DNA from: Larimichthys crocea
Taxonomy: Eukaryota; Chordata; Actinopteri; Sciaenidae
Assembly: GCF_000972845.2 (NCBI RefSeq)
Contig: NC_040032.1
Coordinates: 10,576,334 to 10,640,333 of the forward strand
Direction of reading: 5' to 3'
Length of the DNA: 64,000 nucleotides
The translations under genes were made by a program, and so were the position numbers. This document shows, in pieces, positions 49,455-62,772 of the stretch. Every line of letters starts with the position of its first letter. Positions within the stretch are counted from its first letter, which is position 1. A model generated the notes under the pieces. The model was given only the letters and a program-made list of their open reading frames with translations, did not search any database and had not been told where the DNA came from.

Positions 49455-52400
49455 GATTTGAAGGAATGCAGCTTTGTAGTTATTCAAATGTTGTTGTGTT
49501 GCTCTAATTGTATTATCTAGGCTAAATGCATAGTGCATGCATGGCAGACATGTTGCAGCTGTTGATGCATCTCGTATTGAGGGCACAGTCTAAATACAAA
49601 TTTGCTTCATCCTCACTCTGGATGGGAAAAAAAAAAACAGACCAGATATTTATGCTTGTGCTGGCGTTAGGATAATATTAATTCATCAAACGTTCTCTCT
49701 GAATATGTTCAATTTAAGACGATTTATGTCAGAAATCATACTGAGGTCGAAAAGACTTCAGACTTCTTCAAGAATTAGGAATGAAAACAAACAGCCATAA
49801 CTCTAAAAAGTGAAAACACAAAAATAAAGTGTTTGGAAATAATCGAGTTTGCTTTTTAACTGATCCATCATGTACCTTTGCAAGACTGTGCTTCAGAACT
49901 AGTGCTGTGCTTTTGCAGGCATATTCATAAAATCGAGTAGACCTTCGTGTTGTTCAGACCTATATCAATTTTTGTTATTTGGTCTGGAAATTTTCACATC
50001 ATTTCACACATATCCTTGCTTGCATGGCGGAGCCAGGGCGGTTTCAGCTCTCAGTTGACATCTCACTAACATGCGTGACGGAGGCAGAATAACTACCAGA
50101 GTCTGAAATAGAAGTCACTCCGCGCTCACAATTGTCAATTCGGCTGGGTCGGAGATAGCCAGATTTATCTGTGATACAGCTGTCCATCATCCCATACAAT
50201 CAGTTTTCCTTATCTTTCATCAATCTGAATTACTACGGACAGCGTCTGATAACTTGCAGCAAATCCCAGCCCAGGGGCATCAGCGGCTCCGGCTCATGCC
50301 ACAGTTTTCATTTCCACAATCACGGCGAGAAAAGTGACGGCAGGTGTGATGTGTTCTGCAGGTAGATCCATGGACTGAAAGATATCCACGATCCATCATG
50401 TGAAAGATTCTCTGTTCATGTTGTTGTATCTTGGACTTGTATACCAGATGCAGTGTGCAGCCATTTCTCTCTCCAGCAGCACTCACAGCTATCTGCATAC
50501 TGCAGTGGCTCTGAGCATTAATCAGGTGAGAGCCGATATACCCCTATGTCTCACCTAAACAGTGGCAAGTGCACCTTCTGAGGTGATAATGAAAAAACGC
50601 TCTATCACCATATGCCATGAGTATAATTAATTTGAAATTAACAGGACAGGGAGTAGTGCAGGCCGGTCTGGGGGAGGGATTCATTCAGGCTGTCTGTGCA
50701 CTGGTTAGACGTTGGCAGCCTCTGCTCAGTTGGATGGTTTCTCGTCTGATTCATCTGCTTTCTTGTGCTGTTTCAAGTCCAACGTTCCACCAGATGCTTG
50801 CTTCATAAAGAAACAGCGGCTGCTGCCAATCAACATCTTAACACCTGACTAATTTCACAGCTTCCCGTCTGAAGCCGCAAACAACAACAAAAAACGCTCG
50901 CTTTGCCCCTTAATTTGACGTGTCACATGTCTTCAAAACGGGAAATTAGGAGGACGCTGGAAAGGTTTCAGAATTGTTTTGCTCGACATGATGGCAGATC
51001 TAATACTTTAAAGCTTAACAACATATCAAACTCAGCATCTTTTCATTCCTGAAGGTCATACTCCAAGATTGGCATCAAGTTAAGCTTCTCTTTCTATTTT
51101 AGTAATAAAGCCAATGATCAAAGACTGTCACTCCCCTTACAAAAAGTAAGTACAGCATGTGTTTTTATCTTAATAACATGAAGACATTTGGTTAGTGATT
51201 TGTATGGCAGATTGGTGACAGGAGATTAAAGATACCCGTCGTGCTATATGGAGAGAAGCTTCCATTTTCTCTACAGTACATCAAGCAGCTACATTTGTGA
51301 AGGGAAGTAACAAGATATTTCAGACGCGCATATGCAGGCACATACACACCAGGGGATGAGAGGCAGACAGCTAATAACCCATCAAAAGAATAACTGTGGC
51401 TGCCAGAGCACAGACCACGGTATCTGCTCCGGGCTCCAGGCTCTGGGCCGAGACGTCCTGACGCTTCACAACATGACCTCCATTTTACAGACAAATCAAT
51501 CTATGAACGACGGGCTAATTGCCAGGAAACTCGCAGCGTGACCCATTAGGCTCCCCGTTCCGCACACGCACACACAGAGTGACATGACAAGCCGGTGAAT
51601 GATGGTGGAAGGGATGGCTCAGAGTTTTTGCAAAAAAAAAAAATAAATAAAATGACTTGTACCTTTAATTGGTGGTCATACTGTACACACAGATTTGTAG
51701 TTTCACTCTCTGCTGGCAAAACATCACACCCTAATTGAAGGCTGCAGATGGACAAGTCAGTTTTTAAGTTTTCAGATGAGTGATGTTCCCAAGGCTCATT
51801 ATCTGAAGCTGCACCGGGTTTCATGTGTACAGTCTTAGTTAAAGACAAACAGAGGCTGTGTCCAAACGACCTTGGGTGTACTAACTCCAGAGCATGTCAA
51901 AACTAACTTTAATGGTCTGGTGGGACTTTCTTCTGAAACTACTTTTGTTTGATCTAGTTTCAGCTGAGATTAGGACTGTGACAACAGAGAAAGAAAAGCA
52001 ACTTTCTGCTGTCATTTACCAAGAAATCTAAACTCATTAAAAAAAACAGTTTCTAACCAATTAGCTACTAAAAAGTCCTACCTGTTCAGATTGTTTGAAG
52101 AGAATATATGCTGTACATTTACTATAGATCTAACGTCGACTCAAAAATCAAGCCAGACTCTGAAGCGTAACAGCTGACCATATGTTCTGCTGCCTTTAAA
52201 GCGGCTCTCGAGCGCTGGGCACTAAGCTCATAGATGTCAACTCATATCCACTGTGTTCAAGGAGAAAGGCAGTTTCTAAAATTACGGCAGAATCTTGACA
52301 ACGCTCGGTTTTTACAACGTAAAAACAAATAAGCACCAGACAGCTGCATCCCCCCGCGATGAGTGAGCCCACTGTCAGAGCAAGCTTCTCATTTTCCGTA

Positions 52401-53876
52401 CCGTTATCTCTCCTCCTTTACACACACACACACACACACACACACATATCGTAAACAGCAAAGTACAAGCATCCACCCTTCCACAAGCAGCAAGACAGTT
52501 TCCAAACACTTGCTGAGTAGCTATCAAACACTTTCTTGATCAAGGACAGCTCTGTGCAAACCAGGCCTTCCAGCTGTGGACTGGCAATGTGAATCCACTC
52601 AGTGAACAAAACAAGAGTACACGGATTGCAATCAATAAAGCCTTCCTGTCTCCACTGTAACCCACACTGCTTGCTTTTTTGCTCTTGGGCATGCTGAACA
52701 ACAACACCGATCCACTGAACATGAAACATCAATGCTCAAATTTATCCTCAATATGTATGTGCAAATTGAATTCAAGGCTAGAATTAGAGAGAGCATGATT
52801 GAACAAATAAAAAGTTCCTCTCTCTTGCTAGAAAGGTGAGATTGCACTCCACGAAGGCAGAGCTCAATTAAGGCTGTTATATATAGCTCAAACAAACTAG
52901 CACCTATTTCAGCATGTAGATAGCACAGTCGTGGAGAAGAGAGTTAAAGTGTCAGAAATGTCCTTGAAGGTTCTCTGCTAATAAAGCTCTACTCTCAGGA
53001 GTTTGGACATTCTGTGAAAATATACTGTACCTATATCACCTGCCTATACTGTATCGCAAATTGAGGCTGCAACATGGACATCCAGTCCCTGCAAACCATT
53101 ATCCTGATTTTTAAGTCCAAAATAATAAAAACAAAAAAAAAACACAGTTACATGATTTCCAGATAATTCAAAACCAAGCGGTTGGCTCAATTATCTGCTG
53201 GCAAAGTACAAAAAGTCGAAGTGCAGCATTAAATTTGATTTTAACGTTCAGGTTTTCTGCGAACAGAACCATCTGCAGCAGTAGATTCCTGACGCCTGCT
53301 GCTGATCTGCGTTTTGTCAAGACACAAAAAAGTGTTCGGAAAGTTAAGGGTGGTCCGTCATGTGACAGATGCCAGACATTTCAGATAATGCACTGTAACT
53401 GGCTACTGCTGAAGTCAGAAACACAGAGAGCCGAGTCATGAACAGAGCTTTTATTGCAACTTGTGAATAGTTGCACGCAATGTTCAGAGACAGGAAATTG
53501 TGTATTTCAGCCATTTATCCTCTTCATGCTGTATATATATGTACGGCATAAATATAAAAAAACATACAGAATACAATTATATTTGAACCATGTCTCTAAA
53601 TTAATAATAATAAAGCATGATTTATATGTTCTCCTTCAGAGAAAGAAAACACAAATCTCTGAAACTGAGTCTAAATAAAAGCTTAATGATCTAGGTGGAA
53701 ATAAATAGTGGACATACAGACCCAGCTGCCTAGAATAGCTCTATCTGAAAGCACTGAATGAGAATTTCATTTGGCCACATAGCTCATTTACCCCCTCACA
53801 CTGAAAGGTAATCATATTTGTTAAAACGTCTTTATTTATATGCAGTAACAATATACAGAAGTGAATTTCAAACTGC
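49455..53876. other. Non-coding stretch
   Basis: Mostly plain sequence. The part 51380-51580 is less AT-rich, complex, and may be conserved. Carries the CA microsatellite at 52421-52446. No exon recognised. Confidence 0.45.
52421..52446. repeat. (CA)13 microsatellite
   Basis: Thirteen uninterrupted CA units. Confidence 0.95.
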
Positions 53877-54074
53877 CACCTACCCATTCTCTATAACCGC
53901 CTCGCCTGAACTCAGCAGGTCATCACAGGGCAGACACACAACCATTCACACTTATTAACCGCCCGTCTTTGGACTGGTGGAGGTGGCTGAGGTACCTGGA
54001 GAGAACTCCACAGACGGGGAGATTCAAACCAGGAGGCGAAGGCCACGGTGCCAACTACTGCACCACCGCCCCCA
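53877..54074 (+). repeat. Fish interspersed repeat, later part ('TGGACTGTGGGAGG ... CACTGCACCACCG')
   Basis: Landmarks: CCACCTACCCATTCTCTATA at the start, then CATCACAGGGCAGACACACA, ACCATTCACACTTATTAA, GTCTTTGGACTGGTGGAGG, GGTACCTGGAGAGAACTCCA, CAGACGGGGAGATTCAAACC and CTACTGCACCACCGCCCCC at the end. It is the same family as 33593-33722, with the first section shortened. Confidence 0.8.
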
Positions 54075-57000
54075 ATTTCAAAATATTTAATGTCGGGGTT
54101 TTATCATTTTAATTCAATTAATTCTGACATACCCAGCGGATACTGGACTAAGTGGCTGACCATGTAGTTTTAGGTTAACTCGGCCATTCAGCCAATTCAG
54201 CATTGTTGGATGGAGATCAGAGGCAGTCTGGGAGACTGACTCTGTCTGAGTCTCAGCCACTTAAAACTGTGATTTCAGAACATTCAGTGCAGTTTCACTC
54301 TTAAAATATATATTTTTCATCCAATATGTCTTCGTTTTTATTTTAATCCTCCTCCAAAAGTTGTCTAGTTTGTTTAGTTCATCCCCTGACAATGTTCCTA
54401 TAAATATACAAATTACTGACTATTATTTCCTCTCATGCTTTCTGTACCTGCATGTAACAGTACATCGAGGCAGCACAGCTGTCAGGTAACGTGAAGTCGG
54501 CTCGGTGTGTCAGTGCAGTGATGACTGAAGGCTGACCTTTAAAATGTGATGCAATGCAACGTTAGTCACCACAGCATGAACAGTCCAGATCAGTGTTACA
54601 GCATGATAACACAACACATTAGCTTTGCATCACATAGCCCTGCAACATATAAACAACGTTAGCGGCTATGACTGGAGGTAATTTCACATTTGGTCTGGAG
54701 CAAAACACGTTTTTGATTTCATTGCTGCTGATTTTGAGACAGGCGAAAAAAGAAGAAAAAGCTGCTCTGAACTAAAAAGTCTCATCTTCTCTTTTGTTCC
54801 GCCGCTCGTGTTTATATAACCACGACATTTGGCATGTTTGATCCTGACAACTTGAAGCTTCAGGGCCATCCACCAAGGCTAAAACGTTCAGTGCTTCTGT
54901 CTGGGGGGAAAAAAAAGAAAAGAAAAGAATATATATGCACAATGGAGAATGTATTCCTGATGTGTTTTTGTGAGCGCTTGTCTGCATGTCATGTCTATTT
55001 GCGATGCTTCCCAGCACCACAGACAAAAAAAAAGAAAAGCTTTTCCTCAGTTTGGCTACTGGAGTAAAACTGGCAGAGTGAAAGCAAACACATTGGCTTT
55101 CTAGTAGATTTTTCTCCAAAGCAGAACGACTTTGTAATTGTCAGCAACATAGAGCCAAAAACATAATCAACTTTTGAATACACCCTGGCACAGGCGAGCT
55201 TTTCCCCAGCACACAATGGTTTCCTCCCCGCAGACTGGACGCAAACATGTGCACACACAGAAATCCTTTAAACTGCAGGCATTTAAAGATATCACACACA
55301 AACACACACACACCAGTATATTCACCAGTCTCTCACAAACACACATACAGACACTGACTGCACCTGTGAAAGTGCATTTCGGGGGAATTTCAGCCAGCCT
55401 GAGTGTGCAAAACAGCATCCCGCTTGCCTTTAATTACAAGCCAGACCATAATAGGTGAATGGAGCAACTATTTCCTACTTCCCATGGGCAATACGGGAGG
55501 CTACAAATTGAAGATGATTCCAACACATGGCCTAGATTCCCGCCTGCAGTCAAATTCCCCTCTGCCCTGTGTAACAGCTTATCATTGTGCAATAACAATG
55601 TCTGAGAAAATAGTGCACCTGACGCTTCCCCCGCCCTCCCACAAGATTCTTGTTATCTATCATCATGTTGTGTTCCTGCTCCCTCAGTGCAAAAAACCCG
55701 GATTGGTTGGGTGTGATTGAAATTCCTAGCCTCGTATTAGCCGGAGAATGTTACTCATAGCCTAAAATTCAACACAGCTATGTACAATGGTGGCTTGATA
55801 AAAGGATATACTTAGCCCGTCTTTAAATGGAATAATAAGAAATCTGCAGCAGCCATTCGCTCTTTCGGCAAAGTCTATTCCGCTCTTGCTGTGGGATTTC
55901 GGGAGCAGCTCCTCCTCTGGGCTCGGTTAAGGTTTGGATTAGGGGCTGCTGCTGAGTTCACCGTGTGTGAGCCTCAGTCTGTTCAGCATCCGGCTGGAGA
56001 CTTGTCCGTCACTTTAATCTTTAGACCCATTTCCCTTTGCCGGCAGGAAGGAAAAAGGAAATTATTCATGTTTACATTTTATAATTCTGTTTAGATTTAA
56101 TATATAGCTGGGCTTGTTTTGAGCGTGGATCAGTTTATGTAGTGCTCATTATACAAGCCGATATGATAAGTGTCACTTGGCTCGTCTCAATTAAGATATA
56201 GAACGTGTTAACGAGTCATTTTAGCTTGATGCAAGGGATATTATTTACCACAGGAACTCCTCTAAAACACATCATTTCAAGTTTTAGTCTCCTGGCTTGC
56301 ATGACTTTAGATTTTTGTTCGCATTAGTGCATCATAGTGCCACAGACGTTCAAATAAGATAATGCAAAATTATAGTCTCAGGATAAACGTCCAATTAAAC
56401 GAGCAAGCAATCAGTCCACATGTGCTGGGCACAAAAATTATCTTCTTTCAAGTCCTTTCAATTGTTCATCAAATATGTCAGAGGTCATATTTATTTATTT
56501 AAGTACACAGAGGGCAGAAGGTCAATTATAATAACCTTTATAATAAACTAAAAGCAAACGGATATCTAAACCCAGGTGTGAAAAAAACATTTTATTTAAC
56601 TAAAATAATGATTTCTTTTCTGTATATGCTGTATTTTTCAAAATAAAGTATTTATTTTTCATAATCAGAATGTCTGCAATGCATTCCATGCTTCCTGAAA
56701 CCTTAGAGCTATTTCATTTTTCCTCTAACATGTTAAGTATTAAATTATCCGAAAGGTCAGAAAGGTTTTCGCTGCATTTCAAGAAAAATCATTAGCCTCC
56801 TGATGAACTTCTGACCTCATACTTGATCTTGACAAGCAGGAATAAAACAAACAGCTCTCAGCTACACAGACTTGTAAGCTGTCAACACGTCCAAAGCAAA
56901 AAACAGCATCCAAGAAAAGTGACAGAGGAGGAGACAGAAACAGCTAAATCTGCCGAGGCAGTGAAGCTGAAGCCAAAAGGCCATCATCGCCCCTCGCTTG

Positions 57001-59587
57001 TGGATCCTCCTGCCACCTCCCTGACCTCTGGTCAATCAAAGACCCATTGAAGTATAAGTTAATACCAAGCCTGGCATGTCAGCTTTTTTGCAATCACACA
57101 GGTAAGACTGAGACTTGTCTGAAAGCGCTGTTTATTCTGTCACCGAGTGGACATCGCGCCTGCTGTTCTATTTAAGCTGTCAAGCATCACAGCCTCAAAA
57201 CAGGCCCAGCTGGCTCCCTATGAGCCTTCCACAGTAAGATTGATGAGGGGAAGCCTGGCAGAGTGAGGCCAATACAGGCGAGCCTTTGTGTCGTCCTGTA
57301 TGTACACATCATTTTCTCTCATTCCACCGGAGGATCAGCAACAGCAGATTAAATGACAGAATGAATTTCCGTCAGACCGTACACATTCGTTCGAGTGAAT
57401 CTGTGCAGCCATTCAATGTAACCTGGAATTAATTATGCACGCTTGTATTCCATTGCTGTAATGACATCCTGCCATTGTAGGCTGGATCGTAATTGATATC
57501 TTTATGCATTAAAATCATATTTTAACATGTTGTGTTTTCATTTCATTTTTCGTACCGTGAATTCCGTTCCGATTACGTAAAGGGAAGATTTTTAGAACAG
57601 GATGTGTGTGTGTTGCTTTAATTTACCATACACAGTCATAGTGTAGAGCTGTCCCCGTCGTCTAAAGGCTTACATCAGCAGCCTGTTTAATGCATGTCTG
57701 ACGGATCAGATAACTTTCAATATAATCGATACAGATATCTGCATGTGCAGTGTCTAACATGCCACTTCTCATTTAAGCGTGTAGCTGCATCTCAAAGCCT
57801 CTTTTCATGCTTCAAGTCCCCTGACTCACACACGAAAACTAGATCATTTGTGTAAATGGCTGTGGGCACTGTCAAAAGTGCGGTGTGTCTGTGGCTGAAT
57901 AGATTCAATGCAGCAGCACAGCTGGGCTTTTTTGGGAAATGTAGTAAAAATAGGTTTTCATAAGGTGGGATTACAGTTCTACAGGCCTGGTCCAAGCTTA
58001 TCCAACAAAATCCTTCTTCTGGAAATGTAATCATTATAAATAAATATACATGATGCATCTCTTTCAGATCTCTTCATATTAGACAACGTATACGCAATCG
58101 GCCAATATGGAGCGGTCAGGCTCTTCTAAATTCAAACGCAATATTGTGACATGAACTCTATTAAGCCTGAATTATACTTTCCAGATTCCACGTGGCCGGC
58201 AGGATCCACATGGCATGAATTTCATTATGTTGCCCTTTGTGTGCAGTCGCCAAGTATCGGCTAAACAAAGCTGCATGCACAACCTGTCCGTCTTTGGTTT
58301 TAGTTTGAATGACTGAAAGATTTGAAAATCAGCCAAGACTGGCACGATTACAGAAATTCTGATTTGTGTACAGAGTCCTCATAAGACAACGCAAACTGAG
58401 AACGAAGAGGTTTGAACACCTGCGTATTATGTCAACATTATGCAACATTATAGATATTATATTAACATAGCATTAACAGAGAACAGGCACTATGTGTGGA
58501 AACCTTCAGGACTGATCCTTCATGACTATTTTCTAAGATACTGTGTGTAACTCTAATATTTTTCTGTAATTCTGACATTTCTCTGTCACCCACCAATTAC
58601 AGCGTCCTGCAGACACACTGCACCAAGAAAAATAACATTAGATAAACTGATGTTTTGAATCTACTTGGCATCATGCTGAACACCCAAAAAAAAAAAAAAA
58701 ACTATATTACAATAACAGCATACTCCCCACGGATTCATTAGCAGCCTCCCGGACTTTCATGTCATAAGTGATCTCTTTTCAAATCGCTCTGAATGTCAGC
58801 GGTGACACTGTTAATTGAGCCGAAAACTATTCTAAAGAGTCAGCTGATGGATGGAAAAGAAAAAAAAAGGGTAGTGGTCTCTGACATTTCTTTGTTTCTG
58901 ACACGCAGGCATGAACTTCTGAGCAAGATGATAAAATGAGATTCTGTGCTGAAGCTCACTGAACTCGATTTTTAATGAAGTTCTACACACAGATCAGAAA
59001 AATAAATACATTATAATTGAGCTTTGCTAATAAGAAATATGTTATACCTAATTATATTAATGACTATGGAGATGAGTGGGCAGTAAAGTAAAAGGTTAGA
59101 CGGGGACTTGTCAAACAAACTGAAGAATACAATGTTAAATAGATAAACACATGATACTGGTACTCAAGTTTATTTGTATCCTGCAGTTAATTAAAGGTTC
59201 GTTTCAGAACAGTTTCTAGCACCTATGCTGGAAATTAACGACTACATTGTCTAATTTTAAAATATTTCTATTTTTCTAATGCACAGCAGACTATGATACT
59301 CAAATTAACAATTACTGTACAGGATTTGCATATACATTAACATCAGTCTACTTTCAGCTGATGAACCGTCGTGATTCAACTTATATTAGATCCAATTTGT
59401 GAAAGCCGTTATGCTTTAACGCTGTACTGTTTTTAAAGCAGCCGGTGTCTGCTTTGTTTGGAGTGGAGAGACAAATAGCATCATTAGCATGAGCAGTGAC
59501 AGCCGAACAGAAACGGAGATTCATACTTCGGGAACTGAAGCACAAGTTGTTGGATCGACAAGTAATTGCTGGGAAAATCAGAAAAAC
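54075..59587. other. Repeat-poor intronic stretch with candidate conserved blocks
   Basis: No exon recognised. A CA-rich run lies at about 55289-55315 and an A-run of 16 at 58686-58701. The intervals 55370-56060 and 57360-57545 are complex, low in simple repeats and rich in homeodomain-like TAAT words, so they are the best candidates for conserved enhancers here. The frame 56823-57050 is polar and low in complexity, not a recognised protein. Confidence 0.45.
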
Positions 59588-59675
59588 AGCAGAATCAGAA
59601 TCACGCTTTCACATACATGCAATTTGCCTCGGTACTGCATAACGGTCACAGTCAACATAGTAAGAGAAAAGAAAA
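59588..59675 (-). repeat. Reverse-oriented LINE 3' end
   Basis: Plus strand reads CAGCAGAATCAGAATCACGC, then ACATACATGCAATTTGCCTC, GGTCACAGTCAACATAG and an A/G-rich end. This resembles the reversed 3' end of a fish non-LTR retrotransposon (CAGAATCAGAATCA..TTTATT.GCCAAGTATG, ACATACAAGGAATTTG). Diverged but in the right order. Confidence 0.5.
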
Positions 59676-59704
59676 CAAGTACTGAATGTAGGTAATTGCC
59701 TACT

Positions 59705-60040
59705 TTAAAGGACCCGTGTGTAGGATTCAGTAGCATCTTGCAATTTAGTTACTGATTGCAAACCTCTTGCCTCATCCTCTCCTTCTCGCTGTGACGGGGA
59801 AACACAGCGAGAATGCAGAAGGACATGAGCCAGTTTAGTTTGTCCATTCTGGGTCTACATGGAGAACTCTTTGGAAGACTTGTAGATATAAAAGGCTCAT
59901 TCTAGGCTAACGCATGATTCTTATTTTCAGGTGATTATACACCCATTCTATCAACACTTAAACATAGTAGCATATTACAATACGTGTCTGTTGAATTCTG
60001 AAAATAGAGCTCCTCAAAATCTGACAAACTGGACCTTTAG
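59705..60040. mobile_element. MITE-like non-autonomous DNA transposon
   Basis: About 336 bp bounded by inverted ends: left TTAAAGGACCCGTGTGTAGG, right (reversed) CTAAAGGTCCAGTTTGTCAG, with 17 of 23 positions matching. Internal landmarks TTTGTCCATTCTGGG, TAGATATAAAAGGCTCATTC, ATTCTTATTTTCAGGTGATT and ATACACC are those of an abundant fish repeat whose ends read 'GGACCAGTGTGTAGGATTTAG'. No ORF. Superfamily not assigned. Confidence 0.75.
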
Positions 60041-60788
60041 GTGGCTATTTCCATCTGACATTAAGATTAACACTTAAAGGTCTCGGTGTACATAATGTCC
60101 GGATACATCACTGCAACAGATGGAGGCATTCTGGTGCTTCACAATTACTCAGATGTGTGTGTCATGGCACACATGGTGAGAGTAAAACCGAGGCAGTCGT
60201 CACATTAAGATACTGCGGGTATACTTTGGATTATTAAGTAGATATTAATATTAATAAAAACAGAAACACAATAACTCCTTTTGTCCTCATGAAGATATCA
60301 CCTGTATCATTTCTACTGATCCACTGTGTCTCCTAAAAAACTGCGTGGGAGGACTAAGTCCACAGTAACTGTTTACCACTTGACACCAAACCAGCCTACA
60401 GCTACAGTAGTTATTGGCTTCGGTACAAACACGAGCATACTGTTTGTTGCTGTATTTCTTTTCTCTTTCTTCCTCATTTCTAATCTGGTTTATTCCTTTC
60501 ACAGATTAACTTGCGTTTTTGGTATTGCTGAACAGGCAGCCACATTCTCTCTGTAATGCGTTTTATAATGAGAAGCTTAAAGACAGAGCAAACACTGCTC
60601 GATGTAAGCGGAGCACCTCTGAAAAGTGTAAATGAATTGCTTTTATGTAGCTACTTCATGCAGGGCATTTTACAATTTGTGTCTCTCTTGCTCATTTGCA
60701 AACTCGCACACTGACGACTGCTCGCTATCACGCAGGGTGCCGGTTTAACTGTTGGGATCAATTTGAGGTTCAGTTGTTTTTTTTCTGC
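60041..60788. other. Non-coding stretch
   Basis: No exon or clear repeat. ACTTAAAGGTCTCGGTGTAC near 60073 looks a little like another MITE end but has no partner. Confidence 0.4.
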
Positions 60789-60877
60789 TCAAGGACACTT
60801 CAACGAACGAAGAGGCAGGGATCAAACTGCAGACCCTGAAATTATTGCACGACCCGCTCTGAGCCACGGTCACCCAT
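60789..60877 (-). repeat. Fish interspersed repeat ('AAGGACACTTC ... GACGACCCGCTCT..CTGAGCCAC')
   Basis: CTCAAGGACACTTCAACGAA, then GGCAGGGATCAAACTGCAGA, CCCTGAA and CACGACCCGCTCTGAGCCAC. In fish genomes these phrases occur together in one abundant repeat. Compare the short forward piece at 49271-49310. Confidence 0.6.
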
Positions 60878-62705
60878 TCAAGTGAATGTGCATATTTAAA
60901 AAGAATACTCCACAGGTGTCAGCACTGTAAAAATAAAGATCTATGAATAAAAATCCACGCGTCAGAATTACAGATGTCTTTTTTTTTTAATCCAATGCAG
61001 TATTCTTCCTTCAAAATCAAAATCTGGCTCCTACATTACACATGATGCAATTTGTCCACTGACATGATGGTAAAATGCTTGAGACGTTGACAAATCCTGT
61101 GTAAAGATCAGTCAATTCACCTCATATGAAAACACACCATAACTTTTTTGTTAGTATGGAGATCATATGTATGTAGGTAAAATAAATACATGAATAAACG
61201 TTCACGGCACATAAACATAGAATATAAGACAGAATTCACTTTCCTGAACCTTTTGTTTTACTCTCACTCGTCAGCCTCGGGGAGATGAACCTTTGAACTT
61301 TGCAACATTTTCCACAATGTTGTCTTGGATATTTTATCTCCTGCCTACTTAGTTCCACCAACTAAATTATTAGTGTATCTCCACACCCTACACATGAATC
61401 CCCAAGGGGCCATTCACAGGCAAAGAATAAGTGCCCCTCTTCCATTAACCTGCTAAGAAAACAAATCACCACCCATCCAGGCCCCTCTTACCCTACTTTC
61501 CTACTGTAGGTGGTTTTCTGTGTTCCTCTACCAATAAAAGGCTTCTGATACTGGCGGAAGATGCAGGAGACGTACAATGCTTCAGTGCTTATGGAGCTTA
61601 TGTGTTCCCACTTCAAAGTTGGCACGATAACAAAAGGTAGTTCTGTAATGCAGAAAAGGGAATCTAAATTAAGACAGCCCTCAGAGTTCCACACTCAATA
61701 CCCTGCGGCACAGTGACTCTTCTGTATGTTTCCAGCATCATAAATATTAATAAAGTTAATGATGGGGACTTATGTGAAGTATGAATTAGAGAAGCTAAAC
61801 TGAGTCTTTAAGAAAAAGTCTGACTGCATGTTTAAGTGTTCAGTCTCTCCTGAATGACACAAGTATGCCATTAAAAAACAACCAGTACAAAAATACCATA
61901 AAAATGCAATTTTATTGTATTATGTTTAAAAGTGGTATGAGAACACAAACTTAAGAAAATAAATAAAAAAATACACACTTGAGAATATTAGTTAATCTTT
62001 TACTATGCGAATTAAATGATCTTTCATTCATAACCGATCCTCACTTTAACCCTTCTAACCCACTATAAACCCTCGAAAATGTTTTATAAGCTGATGATCA
62101 TGACATTTAAAGGTGTCTCCATATATGTATGTGATCAGAGGATAATAAAATGAAAACCATTTTAAGTTTAAAGGCCCAGAACAGGATTTAAAAAGAGACC
62201 CTCAGGCCGTCTGACAGTGGACTTCTTTTGATCACTGCAAAAAGCAAAAAGAACGCTGAGGAAGGTCTTTCAGGTGTTCGTCCTGCACAATGATCTGAGC
62301 TACAATACGCTCTGTGGAGTTTAACTGATTTCAGCTGTACAATATTAATGATACGGTTTTTAATTACACATCACACAACGTCGCATTACTGTGTAGCTAT
62401 TGTAGTCCGATATTTATTCCATTTGTATGATAAAAAAACATCTTTATTATGTAGCACTGTGATGGCTTCCTGAAAACATGATCGAACACATTCCAGGAGC
62501 CAACGAACAGGAATCAATCTGCAACAATATAAGAATTATTTGAGTTAAATCTCAGCGAGTGAAAACAAATAATTCATCATTAAGCATCGTATCATAACCT
62601 TTACCACATTAAATATTAAAAGGTTTTAAAACAATTATCTTAATGACTCGTCGGAATAATATCGACACGTTTTTATCTCGGGAGGGCAATGTCTGACCGT
62701 CGGTT
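60878..62705. other. Non-coding stretch
   Basis: T-run at 60980-60988, otherwise plain AT-rich DNA. No exon or repeat recognised. Confidence 0.45.
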
Positions 62706-62772
62706 AATGAATCCTAATGACTTCTATGATCCCCTATCTTTTGCTCTAGTGCCACCAGCAGGTCAACATTAC
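62706..62772 (+). repeat. Short copy of the 28083-28582 fish repeat family
   Basis: ATGAATCCTAATGACTTCTA, TGATCCCCTATCTTTTGCTC, TAGTGCCACCAGCAGGTCAA. This matches the family block 'GAATCCTAATGACTTTGGTGATCCCC...CTAGCGCCACCA.CAGGTCAA'. Confidence 0.6.
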
